A DNA stretch of 8,724 nucleotides, from NCBI GenBank assembly GCA_012032065.1, contig JAAURV010000113.1, positions 1-8,724 of the forward strand. Reading direction: 5' to 3'. The translations under genes and the position numbers were made by a program. This DNA is from Hyphomicrobiales bacterium (lineage in GTDB: Bacteria; Pseudomonadota; Alphaproteobacteria; Rhizobiales; Aestuariivirgaceae). Below the pieces are notes generated by a model. The model ran no database searches. It had not been told where the DNA came from and saw nothing but the letters and a program-made list of their open reading frames with translations. Shown piece by piece: positions 1 through 6,733 of the stretch; the first letter of the stretch is position 1, and the number at the start of each line of letters is the position of its first letter.

Positions 1-4
1 CGGT

Positions 5-27
5 TTCGCGCCCAAGAGGGGCGCGAA
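5..27. repeat. GC-rich hairpin, copy 1
   Basis: A perfect 9-bp inverted repeat: TTCGCGCCC (5-13), loop AAGAG, GGGCGCGAA (19-27). The same two arms recur at 154-175 around a different loop. No T-run follows on the + strand, so it is not a typical intrinsic terminator, although it could still end or protect the transcript of a gene lying left of the window. Flanking sequence to the left is not visible, so it cannot be judged whether it also had a larger outer stem. Confidence 0.6.
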
Positions 28-127
28 GCATTGACAGCCTCGCCGTCCGGCGCGGAACCGCTGGGAAGCAATCAATGGCGTGCCGAAAGCGCCATGCCAA
101 TCCATCCATTGCATCGCCGGAGGCCAT

Positions 128-214
128 GCGACAGGGCCGCGCCGGGTCAAGCTTTCGCGCCCTCCTGGGCGCGAACCCGAAGGGCTTGAGCTTGAGGCGG
201 CGTGGCCCTGTTGC
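128..214. repeat. Palindromic element with outer stem and nested hairpin
   Basis: The outer arms 128-153 and 189-214 pair over 26 positions with two G-T wobbles (130/212, 139/203) and two adjacent G-G mismatches (145/197, 146/196). Inside is a perfect 9-bp hairpin, TTCGCGCCC (154-162), loop TCCT, GGGCGCGAA (167-175), followed by a mini hairpin CCC-GAA-GGG (176-184). The presence of wobble rather than broken pairs suggests an RNA-level fold or a recently drifted palindrome. It resembles in style the intergenic palindromic repeats (REP/RIME-like) of proteobacteria, but I cannot assign a family. It lies immediately upstream of, and partly overlaps, the candidate promoter. Confidence 0.6.
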
Positions 215-220
215 GATAAT
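192..220 (+). promoter_or_regulatory. Candidate sigma70-type promoter for tctBAC
   Basis: TTGAGG (192-197) and GATAAT (215-220) are separated by 17 bp, matching the -35 and -10 consensus at 4/6 and 5/6 positions. Transcription would start near 227, giving a leader of about 135 nt to the GTG at 363 and 175 nt to tctB. The -35 box and spacer lie in the right arm of the palindromic element. In such GC-rich DNA this is one of the few AT-containing matches, but it is prediction only. Confidence 0.35.
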
Positions 221-347
221 CTCCGCGCAATGGGTGGTATGTACCAGCCCGATTCAACATGAACCGGAACCGCTCTAATCTTGCATTTGCGCCGAGATTG
301 GTTTTAGATCGCCGAAACGGCAGCCGAACAAAAGAAATCGCCGGGAT

Positions 348-355
348 AGGGGAGG
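348..355 (+). promoter_or_regulatory. Strong Shine-Dalgarno site upstream of tctB
   Basis: AGGGGAGG lies 7 nt before the GTG at 363 and about 45 nt before the tctB ATG at 401. It is the only strong ribosome binding site in front of the transporter operon, and its spacing suits GTG 363 rather than ATG 401. This decides in favour of either a translated leader ORF or a tctB that really starts at 363 with a missing base in the sequence. Confidence 0.55.
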
Positions 356-362
356 GCAATCG

Positions 363-404
363 GTGATCGCGAGCGCTGGTCCGGAATTTGGCATGATTCG
401 ATGA
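363..404 (+). CDS. Possible 13-codon leader ORF coupled to tctB
   Basis: GTG at 363 opens a frame reading VIASAGPEFGMIR and stopping at TGA 402-404, which overlaps the tctB start in an ATGA arrangement. A well-placed Shine-Dalgarno site precedes it, whereas the tctB ATG has only a weak GGAA about 15 nt upstream. Terminating ribosomes could restart at tctB. The peptide has no run of a regulatory amino acid, so an attenuator of the classical type is not supported. The alternative is that one base is missing here and GTG 363 is the true start of a longer TctB; other one-base errors in this window make that plausible. Confidence 0.35.
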   Translation: MIASAGPEFGMIR

Positions 405-886
405 GCACCGGCGCGGCGGGAAACCGCATCCTGTCCGAGCGGTCGCTTGGCGGCGCGGCAATTGCGCTGGTCAGCATCTTCGCGCTCGTTGCGACCAGAG
501 GACTCGACTCCGGAACATTTGCCGAGATCGGACCTGGCCTCATCCCGCGCGTCCTTGCAAGCATTCTGCTGGTATTGGGCATCTCGGTGTCTGCTTCGGG
601 TTTCTTCGTGAAGGAAGCGGGCTCCGGCGAAGCGGTGTTCCAGTGGTCTCCTCGCGCCATCGTCTTCATTCTTGGCGCGGTTGTGCTGTTCGGCCTCACG
701 GTGCGATTGATCGGCCTGACGGCAGCGGCGCCGCTCGCCATACTGACGGCGGGGTTGGCCTCGAAGGAGACGAAATGGCCAGAGCTCTTGGCCTTCGCGC
801 TGGCGCTGACGGCGTTGTGCACGCTGCTCTTCCGCTTCCTGCTCGGCCTTCCCATTCCCGTGGCGCCCTGGCTCATCGGATACTGA
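401..886 (+). CDS. tctB: Tripartite tricarboxylate transporter, small membrane subunit TctB
   Basis: A 161-residue hydrophobic protein with about four predicted membrane helices (roughly residues 20-38, 45-70, 80-105 and 115-150), matching the usual size and layout of TctB. The segment FAEIGPGLIPRVLASILLVLG and the closing LGLPIPVAPWLIGY are typical of the family. TctB is the small, poorly conserved inner-membrane partner of TctA in secondary, binding-protein-dependent uptake of carboxylates. The stop is 4 nt before the tctA start, so the two are almost certainly co-translated. ATG 401 was chosen because it gives a normal family N-terminus; it lacks a good ribosome binding site of its own and overlaps the end of the possible leader ORF. 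An N-terminal extension from GTG 363 is possible if a base is missing. Confidence 0.9.
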   Translation: MSTGAAGNRILSERSLGGAAIALVSIFALVATRGLDSGTFAEIGPGLIPRVLASILLVLGISVSASGFFVKEAGSGEAVFQWSPRAIVFILGAVVLFGLTVRLIGLTAAAPLAILTAGLASKETKWPELLAFALALTALCTLLFRFLLGLPIPVAPWLIGY

Positions 887-890
887 TGCC

Positions 891-2388
891 ATGGACCTGA
901 TCGGCAACCTCGAGCTCGGTTTCAGTGTCGCATTGTCTTGGCAGAACATCCTCTTGTGTTTTACCGGCTGCCTCGTCGGCACGCTGATTGGCGTGCTGCC
1001 CGGCGTTGGCCCCATCGCCACCATCGCCATGCTGCTGCCGATCACCTATGGAGTCGATCCCGCAGGCGCTCTCATCATGCTGGCCGGCATCTACTATGGC
1101 GCCCAGTATGGCGGTTCGACCTCGGCCATTCTCGTCAATATTCCGGGCGAAGCCACGGCTGTCGTCACCACACTCGACGGTCATCAGATGGCGCGGAATG
1201 GCCGCGCCGGCGCGGCGCTGGGCATCGCCGCCATCGGCTCGTTCATCGCCGGCACCATCACAACCCTTGTGGTCGCCGCGATCGGCGCGCCGCTCACCAG
1301 GCTCGGCATGCTCTTCGGCGCCGCGGAGTATTTCGCGCTCATGATCACCGGCCTTGTCTTTGCCGTTGTGCTGGCAAGAGGATCGGTTTTGCGCGCCATA
1401 ACGATGATCATGCTTGGCCTGCTGCTCTCGACCGTTGGCACCGATGTGAACACCGGACAGGAGCGGCTGACATTCGGAATAGATGCGCTGGTGGACAAGA
1501 TCGACTTCGCCGTCCTCGCCATGGGCTTGTTCGGATTTGCCGAGTTGCTCCGGAGCTCGAAAATCCGGAAGCGCGCGATGTGATGAAGAGCGCCATCGGC
1601 AAGGTGCTCCCGACGATGGCCGAAATCCGCCAGTCGCTGAAGCCGATTTTCCGCGGCATCGGCCTTGGCACGGTGCTGGGAGCGCTCCCGGCAATGGCGC
1701 CGTCCTGGCGCCCTTTGCAAGCTATGCGCTGGAAAAGAAAACCGCTGCCGACCCGTCGCGCTTCGGCAAGGGCGCCATTGAAGGCGTGGCAGGCCCGGAA
1801 GCGGCCAACAATGCGGGCGCGCAAGCCGCCTTCATACCGCTCCTGACGCTTGGCATTCCGCCCAATGCGGTGATGGCGCTGATGGTGGGCGCCATGACCA
1901 TTCACGGCATTGTGCCGGGTCCGCAAGTGATGACCCGCAATCCCGATCTCTTCTGGGGCATGATCGCTTCCATGTGGATCGGCAACCTGGCGCTTCTCGT
2001 CATCAACCTGCCCCTGGTCGGCCTGTGGGTGCGGCTCCTTAAGGTGCCTTATCGATTGATGTTTCCGGCAATCCTGATTTTCTGCTGCATCGGCATCTAC
2101 TCGATCAACAATCAGGCCGCGGACGTCATCATCACTGCGTTCTTCGGCCTCTTTGGATATGCTCTCCTGAAACTGGGCTTCGAGCTGGCGCCGCTGCTGC
2201 TGGGTTTCGTGCTCGGAGGCTTGCTGGAGGATGCCTTCCGGCGCGCCATGGATTTGTCGCACGGATCGTTGATGACGTTCGTCGAACGGCCTATTTCCGC
2301 GGGGTTGCTCGTTGTGGCCCTGATTGTCCTCATTATCGCCGTGCTGCCGGCGGTAGCGAATAAACGCAACGAAGCCTTTGCCGAATGA
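891..2388 (+). CDS. tctA: Tripartite tricarboxylate transporter, large membrane subunit TctA (two frameshifts as sequenced)
   Basis: TctA is the large inner-membrane subunit that carries the substrate across using an ion gradient. The reading needs three frames: 891 to about 1553, about 1553 to 1690, and 1690 to 2388. The first break turns the expected CTC-CGG-GAG (LRE) into CTCCGGAG near residue 221; the second turns CCG-GGC-AAT (PGN) into CCGGCAAT near residue 268. Each is a loss of one G from a run of three. With both restored the protein is 499 residues, normal for the family, and shows GVLPGVGP near residue 36, LPGNGAVLA in the second repeat, and the signature GKGAIEGVAGPEAANNA. Outside the breaks the protein is fully conserved, so sequencing error is more likely than decay; a true pseudogene cannot be excluded. 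It follows tctB by 4 nt. Confidence 0.9.
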
Positions 2389-2416
2389 CTCTGAAACTTG
2401 AACAAGGGAGTGAACC

Positions 2417-3394
2417 ATGCTGAGACGTACATTCATCGGATTTGCGGCCGCCCTTTTGATGGGCACGGCCGCGATGGCGCAGAACTATCCGGAAAAACCC
2501 ATCACGCTGGTGGTCGCATTCGCGGCCGGCGGGCCAACCGATGTGATTGCCCGCATCGTATCCGAGCACATGTCGAAAACGCTGGGCCAGCAGATCGTGG
2601 TCGAGAACCTCGCGGGCGCTGGCGGAACCACGGCCACGGCCAAGGTGGCGGGTGCTGCTCCCGATGGCTACACATTGATAATGGGCCAGATGGGAACGCA
2701 TGCCGCGGCGCCATCGCTCTATGAAAGCCTGAAGTACAAACCCGCGGAGGACTTCACGCCGGTCGGCATCGCCGGAATCACGCCCATTCTCGTGGTGGCG
2801 AAGAAGGACTTCCAGGCCAACACGCTTGGCGAACTGATCGACTATGTGAAGGCCAATCCCGACAAGGTGAACCAGGCCAATGCCGGTGTCGGATCGATCT
2901 CGTTCACGACGTGCATTCTCTTCAAGTCGATTACCGGAATTCCGAAGATCAATGAAGTGGCCTATAAGGGCACAGGCCCTGCGCTCAACGACCTCGTCGC
3001 CGGTCAGGTCGACTTCATGTGCGATCAGATCACCAACCTCGCACCTCAGATCACGGCGGGCAATGTGAAGGGCCTTGCCATTGCGACGGTGGAGCGGTCG
3101 CCAGTGTTGCCCGATGTGCCAACCACCAAGGAAGCAGGCTTCGGCGACTTCCAGATTTCCGGCTGGAACGCCATCATGGCGCCGAAGGGCCTGCCTGCCG
3201 GCATTCAGGCGAAGCTTGCCGATGCGCTGAACAAGGCGCTGTCCGACGAGGCGACCGCCAAGAAGCTCACCGATCTCGGCACCGTGGTTCCGAATGCGGA
3301 AGAGCGCACGCCAGCGGGCCTCGCGGCCGTCATGGAACGCGACAGCAAACTGCTGGAGGGGCCGCTCAAGGCCTCTGGCATCACCATCAAGTAG
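2417..3394 (+). CDS. Bug/TctC family periplasmic substrate-binding protein, BugD-like
   Basis: A 325-residue secreted binding protein. Residues 1-21 form a Sec signal peptide (RR near the start, hydrophobic core, AMA before QNYPEKPI). The mature start YPEKPITLVVAFAAGGPTD is the standard Bug opening, with the ligand loop AAGGPTD; LPDVPTTKEAGF near residue 235 and GLPAGIQAKL are also family hallmarks. The protein captures a small carboxylate or amino acid in the periplasm for TctA/TctB. It resembles BugD, whose characterised member binds aspartate, but the ligand cannot be fixed from sequence. The start has a strong site AAGGGAG (2404-2410) 6 nt upstream. The gene lies 28 nt after tctA, is the last of the transporter operon, and is followed by an intrinsic terminator. 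Its last 8 nt overlap the convergent DUF4170 frame as sequenced. Confidence 0.92.
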   Translation: MLRRTFIGFAAALLMGTAAMAQNYPEKPITLVVAFAAGGPTDVIARIVSEHMSKTLGQQIVVENLAGAGGTTATAKVAGAAPDGYTLIMGQMGTHAAAPSLYESLKYKPAEDFTPVGIAGITPILVVAKKDFQANTLGELIDYVKANPDKVNQANAGVGSISFTTCILFKSITGIPKINEVAYKGTGPALNDLVAGQVDFMCDQITNLAPQITAGNVKGLAIATVERSPVLPDVPTTKEAGFGDFQISGWNAIMAPKGLPAGIQAKLADALNKALSDEATAKKLTDLGTVVPNAEERTPAGLAAVMERDSKLLEGPLKASGITIK

Positions 3395-3677
3395 GATCGC
3401 CGCCGGGAAGAAGCGCCGGTTCAGCGCTTCTTCTTTTTCGTCGTGTCGTCGAAGGATCGAGCAGCCGGTGCAGATGCACGATGAAATAGCGCATCTGCGC
3501 GTTGTCGATGGTTTCGCGCGCCTTGCCGAGCCAGGCGCGATGAGCGGATTCGAAGTCGGGATAGAAGCCGACAACGTCGAGCTTCGCCAGGTCCTTGAAG
3601 GTGACGCCCGAGAGATCGTCGAGCTCGCCGCCAAACACGAGGTGCAGCAATTGTCCTTTGGGCTTCGCGGCGTTCAT
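3387..3677 (-). CDS. DUF4170 domain protein, 3' end probably frameshifted
   Basis: A small soluble protein of 96 residues as sequenced. Residues 8-73 carry the DUF4170 pattern: LLHLVFGGELDDLSG, FKDLAKLDVVGFYPDFESAH, and MRYFIVHLHRLLDP. The family is widespread in Alphaproteobacteria and has no established function. ATG 3675-3677 overlaps the TGA of the upstream phosphatase gene (ATGA), implying coupled translation, with GAGAGAG just upstream. After LLDP the frame runs on to 3387 and overlaps the end of the convergent binding-protein gene. If one base is missing after the LLDP codons (near 3460), the frame would instead read FDDTTKKKKR and stop at 3421, giving a shorter protein that does not overlap its neighbour; I favour this end. 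The core assignment is secure, the C-terminus is not. Confidence 0.8.
   Translation of the reverse strand: MNAAKPKGQLLHLVFGGELDDLSGVTFKDLAKLDVVGFYPDFESAHRAWLGKARETIDNAQMRYFIVHLHRLLDPSTTRRKRRSAEPALLPGGDPT
3407..3438 (+). terminator. Rho-independent terminator of the tct operon
   Basis: A perfect 10-bp stem, GAAGAAGCGC (3407-3416) and GCGCTTCTTC (3424-3433), encloses a 7-nt loop and is directly followed by TTTTT (3434-3438). It begins 13 nt after the stop codon of the binding protein. On the opposite strand no T-run follows the stem, so it should act only on the transporter mRNA. The same bases lie in the 3' end of the convergent DUF4170 gene, where their complement encodes a basic tail. Confidence 0.85.
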
Positions 3678-4459
3678 GACTCTCTCAGCGCTCCGATCAT
3701 CGCGGCGTGACGGTTTGGCCCTCCGGCAACCATGCCGTCTTGCCAGGCTTGCGGCCGGTTGAATTCCATCCCGCGCCCGCTCGTGGCGCTGGTGCGGCCG
3801 CCCGCTTCGTGCACCAGAAGGTCGCCCGCCGCAAGGTCCCAGTCGTTCTTGTTGCCCAACGAGAGCGCTCCGTCGGCAACGCCGCAGGCCACATAGGCCA
3901 GCCGCAACAGCAGCGGTATGTCGCTCGCAATCCACGGCGTAATTCCTTGCCCCGCGAGCTTCGCAAGCGAAGTCTTGTTGCCGATCACCCGCGCGTGCTC
4001 GAGGCCGGCGCCGTCCCTCACCTTGATCCGCGAACCATTGAGCTCCGCGCCTCCGCCCTTGACCGCGGAGTAGAATTCTTCCGTCACCGGCTTGTAGATG
4101 GCGGTTGCCACGGGCCGCCCGCGCTCGATCAAGGCGGCCGCCACGCACCACTCGCTGCCGCCGGATACAAACGAACGCGTGCCATCGATCGGATCGACGA
4201 TCCAGATCTTCTCGCATCCGAGGCGCGCATCCGAATCCGCCGTTTCTTCCGACAACCAGCCAATGCCGGGCCGCGCTGTTTGCAGTTTGCCCTTGAGCAG
4301 CGCATCGACTTTGATGTCGGCTTCCGAGACGACGGATCCATCGTCCTTGCGCCAATTGCGGATACCTTGGCGGAACAACGTGTGCGCCAATGCGCCGGCT
4401 TCGCGCACCGCTTCGTTCAAAAGCGCCGCGTCGATGTTTTGCCTGTCAGCGTCCAGCAA
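3674..4459 (-). CDS. Inositol monophosphatase / CysQ family phosphatase
   Basis: A 261-residue, Mg-dependent, lithium-sensitive-type phosphatase. Visible motifs in order are KDDGSVVSEAD (38-48), the metal-binding GWLSEET with E71/E72, the signature IWIVDPIDGTRSF (85-97, with D89 and D92), and WDLAAGDLLVHEAGG (207-221, with metal ligand D208). The family includes inositol-1-phosphatases, histidinol phosphatases and the 3'(2'),5'-bisphosphate nucleotidase CysQ, which clears PAP from sulfate assimilation; the motifs do not separate these with certainty, though the protein looks closer to the CysQ-like group. No ATG exists near the N-terminus; TTG at 4459 is chosen because AAGGA lies 7 nt before it. 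The start overlaps the pmbA end by 14 nt and the stop overlaps the DUF4170 start, so it is a middle cistron of the operon. Confidence 0.9.
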   Translation of the reverse strand: MLDADRQNIDAALLNEAVREAGALAHTLFRQGIRNWRKDDGSVVSEADIKVDALLKGKLQTARPGIGWLSEETADSDARLGCEKIWIVDPIDGTRSFVSGGSEWCVAAALIERGRPVATAIYKPVTEEFYSAVKGGGAELNGSRIKVRDGAGLEHARVIGNKTSLAKLAGQGITPWIASDIPLLLRLAYVACGVADGALSLGNKNDWDLAAGDLLVHEAGGRTSATSGRGMEFNRPQAWQDGMVAGGPNRHAAMIGALRES

Positions 4460-5782
4460 GAATCAATCCTTGCACAAGGAGCGTCGGCGACGATGTGGCG
4501 CCGCGCCGGTCGGGATCGTTGGCCGCGGCAAGCGAAAGGAACATGTCGCGCAAGTTGCCGGCCAGCGTGATTTCGGAGACCGGATAGGCGAGCTCGCCAT
4601 TCTCGATCCAAAACCCCGAAGCGCCGCGGCTATATTCGCCGGTCACCTGATTTACACCCATACCGAGCATCTCGGTCACGTATAGCCCATGGTTGATCGA
4701 TTTCAAGAGTTCACCCGGAGTAATTGTGCCGGGTTGGATAACCAGATTGCTGGCGCCGGGCGAAGGCGGCGAGGCAAGCCCGCGCGACGCCCGGCCATTT
4801 GAGGCAAGCCCAAGTTGCCGCGCCGACCGGAGATCGAGCAGCCAATGCTGCAAAACGCCATCCTTCACCAGTTCCAGCACTTCGCCCTGAAGCCCTTCGC
4901 CATCGAAGGGCCGCGAGCCTGGCCGGCGCGGCAGCGAAGGGTTGTCGGTAATCGTGACCTGGCGCGAAAAGACCTGCTTCCCCATGTCCTTCGCAAGGAA
5001 GCTCGTGCCCCGCGCCACCGGCGCGCCTGAAATGGCGGAGGCAAAGTGGTTTGCGAGGCTTGCGGCAATACGGTTCTCGAAGACGACAGGAACCGCCTGC
5101 GATTTCACTTTGCGCGGATCGAGACGCCGCACCGCCCGCTCGCCCGCCGTGCGCCCGACTTTCTCGGCGGACTCAAGCTCGGCACTATGGATCGCCGCCG
5201 AATAATCATAGTCGCGCTCCATGCCCTGCGAAGATTGCGCGATGGCCGAGACCGATACGCTTGAACTGGTGCGCCGGTAGGACGCGGCGAAACCATTCGA
5301 GGTGACCAGTGTGACGTGGCGTTCCGATGCGGATGCCGATGCTCCGTCGGATTTGCTCACACCTTTGACAGCAAGCGCGACAGCTTCCGCTGTCATCGCC
5401 ATGCCACGAAGCTTCGCGGTATCGGGCAGCGCGTTATCGGCAAGATCGAGATCGGGAATCGCACGCGCATGCTGCGATGCATCGGCGAGCCCCGAGTACT
5501 CATCTTCGGGAGCAACCTTCGCCAATTGCACCACCGACTCCGCGAGCCGCGCCAGCGCGTCGGAATCGAACCTGCTTCCCGCGATCGCGCCGAGGATTTG
5601 CCCACGAACACACGCAGCCCGATTTCCCCCGATTCCGCATACTCGTGCTTCTCGAGCTTGCCCTCGCGGATGCCGATGTCGGTGGCGCGGCGATTGATGA
5701 TCAGCGCATCGGCCGCATCGGCGCCGGCGCGCTTTGCCGCTTCGAGTGCTGCTTCGGCGATGGAGAGTGAAGAGTTGGTCAT
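4446..5782 (-). CDS. pmbA: TldE/PmbA-type protease-partner protein (one frameshift as sequenced)
   Basis: PmbA (TldE) works with the metalloprotease TldD as a cytoplasmic heterodimer that cleaves unfolded or modified peptides; in enterobacteria the pair matures microcin B17 and degrades the antitoxin CcdA. The N-terminus (residues 1-65, from ATG 5782) has the helix SIAEAALEAAKRAGADAAD and then GEIGLRVFVGKSSA. The frame then breaks near 5586-5590, and the remainder (AIAGSRFDSDALARLAE onward) continues in another frame to 4446. Adding one base gives 445 residues, the usual length. The C-terminal half has the conserved GVNQVTGEYSRGASGFWIENG and the TLAGNL segment. The HExxxH zinc motif of TldD is absent, as expected for TldE. 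The start overlaps the ubiA stop (ATGA); no tldD is in the window. A single missing base is more likely an error than a real mutation. Confidence 0.9.
4467..4471 (-). promoter_or_regulatory. Ribosome binding site fixing a TTG start
   Basis: On the minus strand AAGGA precedes TTG (4459-4457) with a 7-nt gap. There is no ATG or GTG upstream of the conserved N-terminal helix, so this site decides the start of the phosphatase. It lies inside the 3' end of pmbA. Confidence 0.6.
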
Positions 5783-6708
5783 ATGATGGTGTCGGCGAAG
5801 AATCCCGCCACGATGAGAAGTCCGAATGCCCTGTTCGAACGAAACAGCTGGAGACACCCTGCCGGATCATTCATGTCGAATGCGGTCACTTGCCGTAACG
5901 CCTGCACTGCCGCCGCCATGATGCCGAGATAGGAGAGAAGCCCCGCTCCCGCAACCGCGGCTGCCGCGGAAATCAACATGATCGCCGCCGCGAAGAATCC
6001 GCCGATCCAGACCTGCGAATTTTCGCCAAACTTGAGCGCCGTGGATTTTACGCCGATCAGAAGATCGTCCTCCTTGTCCTGATGCGCATAGATCGTATCG
6101 TAAGCGAGCGTCCACATGAGGCCCCCCGCATAGAGAAGCAGCGGCGCCAGCGAGAGCGACCCCGCTACCGCTGCCCATCCCACCAGCGCCCCCCAATTGA
6201 AGGCAAGACCCAGAACCGCCTGCGGCCAGTAAGTGACCCGCTTCATGAACGGATAAACCGCAACGATCAGCAGCGACGCCGCGCCCAGCACAACAGTGTA
6301 CCAATTGAATTGAAGCAGAACGGCAAGTCCCACAAAGCACTGCACAGCGAGAAACACGAACGCCTGGGTGAGCCCGATGCGTCCCGAAGCGAGAGGCCGC
6401 TGGCGCGTGCGTTCCACCGCTCGGTCGAAATCGCGGTCTGCGATGTCGTTGAGCGTGCAGCCCGCGCCGCGCATCGCGATTGCGCCGATGACAAACAACA
6501 GCGCGAAAAACCAATGAACCGGCCCGGTCGCTTCCGCGATCTCGACCAGCAGCAATCCCCACCAGCACGGCAGCAACAGCAGCCACCAGCCAACGGGCCG
6601 TTCCAGCCGCATCAACTGCGCATAGGGCAGAAGCGCAGGCGGAACCATTCGCTCGGCCCAATGGTCTTTCACGGCGTCGGCGATGCGCGTTTGGCTGGCT
6701 TCAAGCAT
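5779..6708 (-). CDS. ubiA: 4-hydroxybenzoate polyprenyltransferase UbiA
   Basis: A 309-residue integral membrane enzyme that attaches the polyprenyl chain to 4-hydroxybenzoate, the first membrane step of ubiquinone synthesis. The two Asp-rich, Mg-diphosphate binding motifs are present: NDIADRDFD (87-95) and AHQDKEDD (208-215), the latter followed by GVKSTALKFGE. YAQLMRLERPVGWWLLLLPCWWG near residue 30 is the typical UbiA opening, and about eight to nine hydrophobic helices follow. Length is normal for the family. ATG 6708 gives the expected N-terminus though no clear Shine-Dalgarno site precedes it. It is the first gene of the four-gene minus-strand run, overlapping pmbA by 4 nt, and is divergent from rsmE with 25 nt between start codons. 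Confidence 0.95.
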   Translation of the reverse strand: MLEASQTRIADAVKDHWAERMVPPALLPYAQLMRLERPVGWWLLLLPCWWGLLLVEIAEATGPVHWFFALLFVIGAIAMRGAGCTLNDIADRDFDRAVERTRQRPLASGRIGLTQAFVFLAVQCFVGLAVLLQFNWYTVVLGAASLLIVAVYPFMKRVTYWPQAVLGLAFNWGALVGWAAVAGSLSLAPLLLYAGGLMWTLAYDTIYAHQDKEDDLLIGVKSTALKFGENSQVWIGGFFAAAIMLISAAAAVAGAGLLSYLGIMAAAVQALRQVTAFDMNDPAGCLQLFRSNRAFGLLIVAGFFADTII

Positions 6709-6733
6709 GGCGCGGTGTTACAGCAAGCCGCAC
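6709..6733. promoter_or_regulatory. 25-nt gap between divergent ubiA and rsmE starts
   Basis: This gap is too short to hold two separate promoters with leaders. Promoters for ubiA and rsmE must lie at least partly inside the opposite coding region, or one or both mRNAs are leaderless. No clear -10 or -35 pair is visible in it, and neither start has a strong Shine-Dalgarno site (only CAGCAAG before rsmE), which would fit leaderless or weakly initiated messages. Confidence 0.4.

Larger units (their letters stand above)
1..362. other. Non-coding region upstream of the tct operon
   Basis: No reading frame here resembles a known protein, and the short open frames overlap each other on both strands, as expected by chance in GC-rich DNA. 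The stretch is rich in inverted repeats: two hairpins with the same stem (5-27 and 154-175), an enclosing fold (128-214), a smaller hairpin ATGGCG/CGCCAT (75-80 with 90-95), and GCCG-AAA-CGGC (311-321). It also holds a candidate promoter and the ribosome binding site for a possible leader ORF. No regulator gene is visible, so the control gene for the transporter, if adjacent, lies left of the window. Confidence 0.6.

Noticed and set aside
31..59. TTGACA at 31-36 as a -35 box
   Set aside because: A perfect -35 hexamer, but no AT-rich -10 lies 16-18 bp downstream; the sequence there is GC-rich.
275..1045. Long minus-strand open frames over tctB and tctA (for example 275-1045, 873-1694, 1408-2466)
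   Set aside because: They are low-complexity, Arg/Gln/Glu-rich translations antisense to well-recognised genes and look like no known family.
1551..1691. Programmed ribosomal frameshifting in tctA
   Set aside because: No slippery heptamer or downstream pseudoknot signal is seen, two shifts would be needed, and the family is not known to use recoding. One-base loss from GGG runs is simpler.
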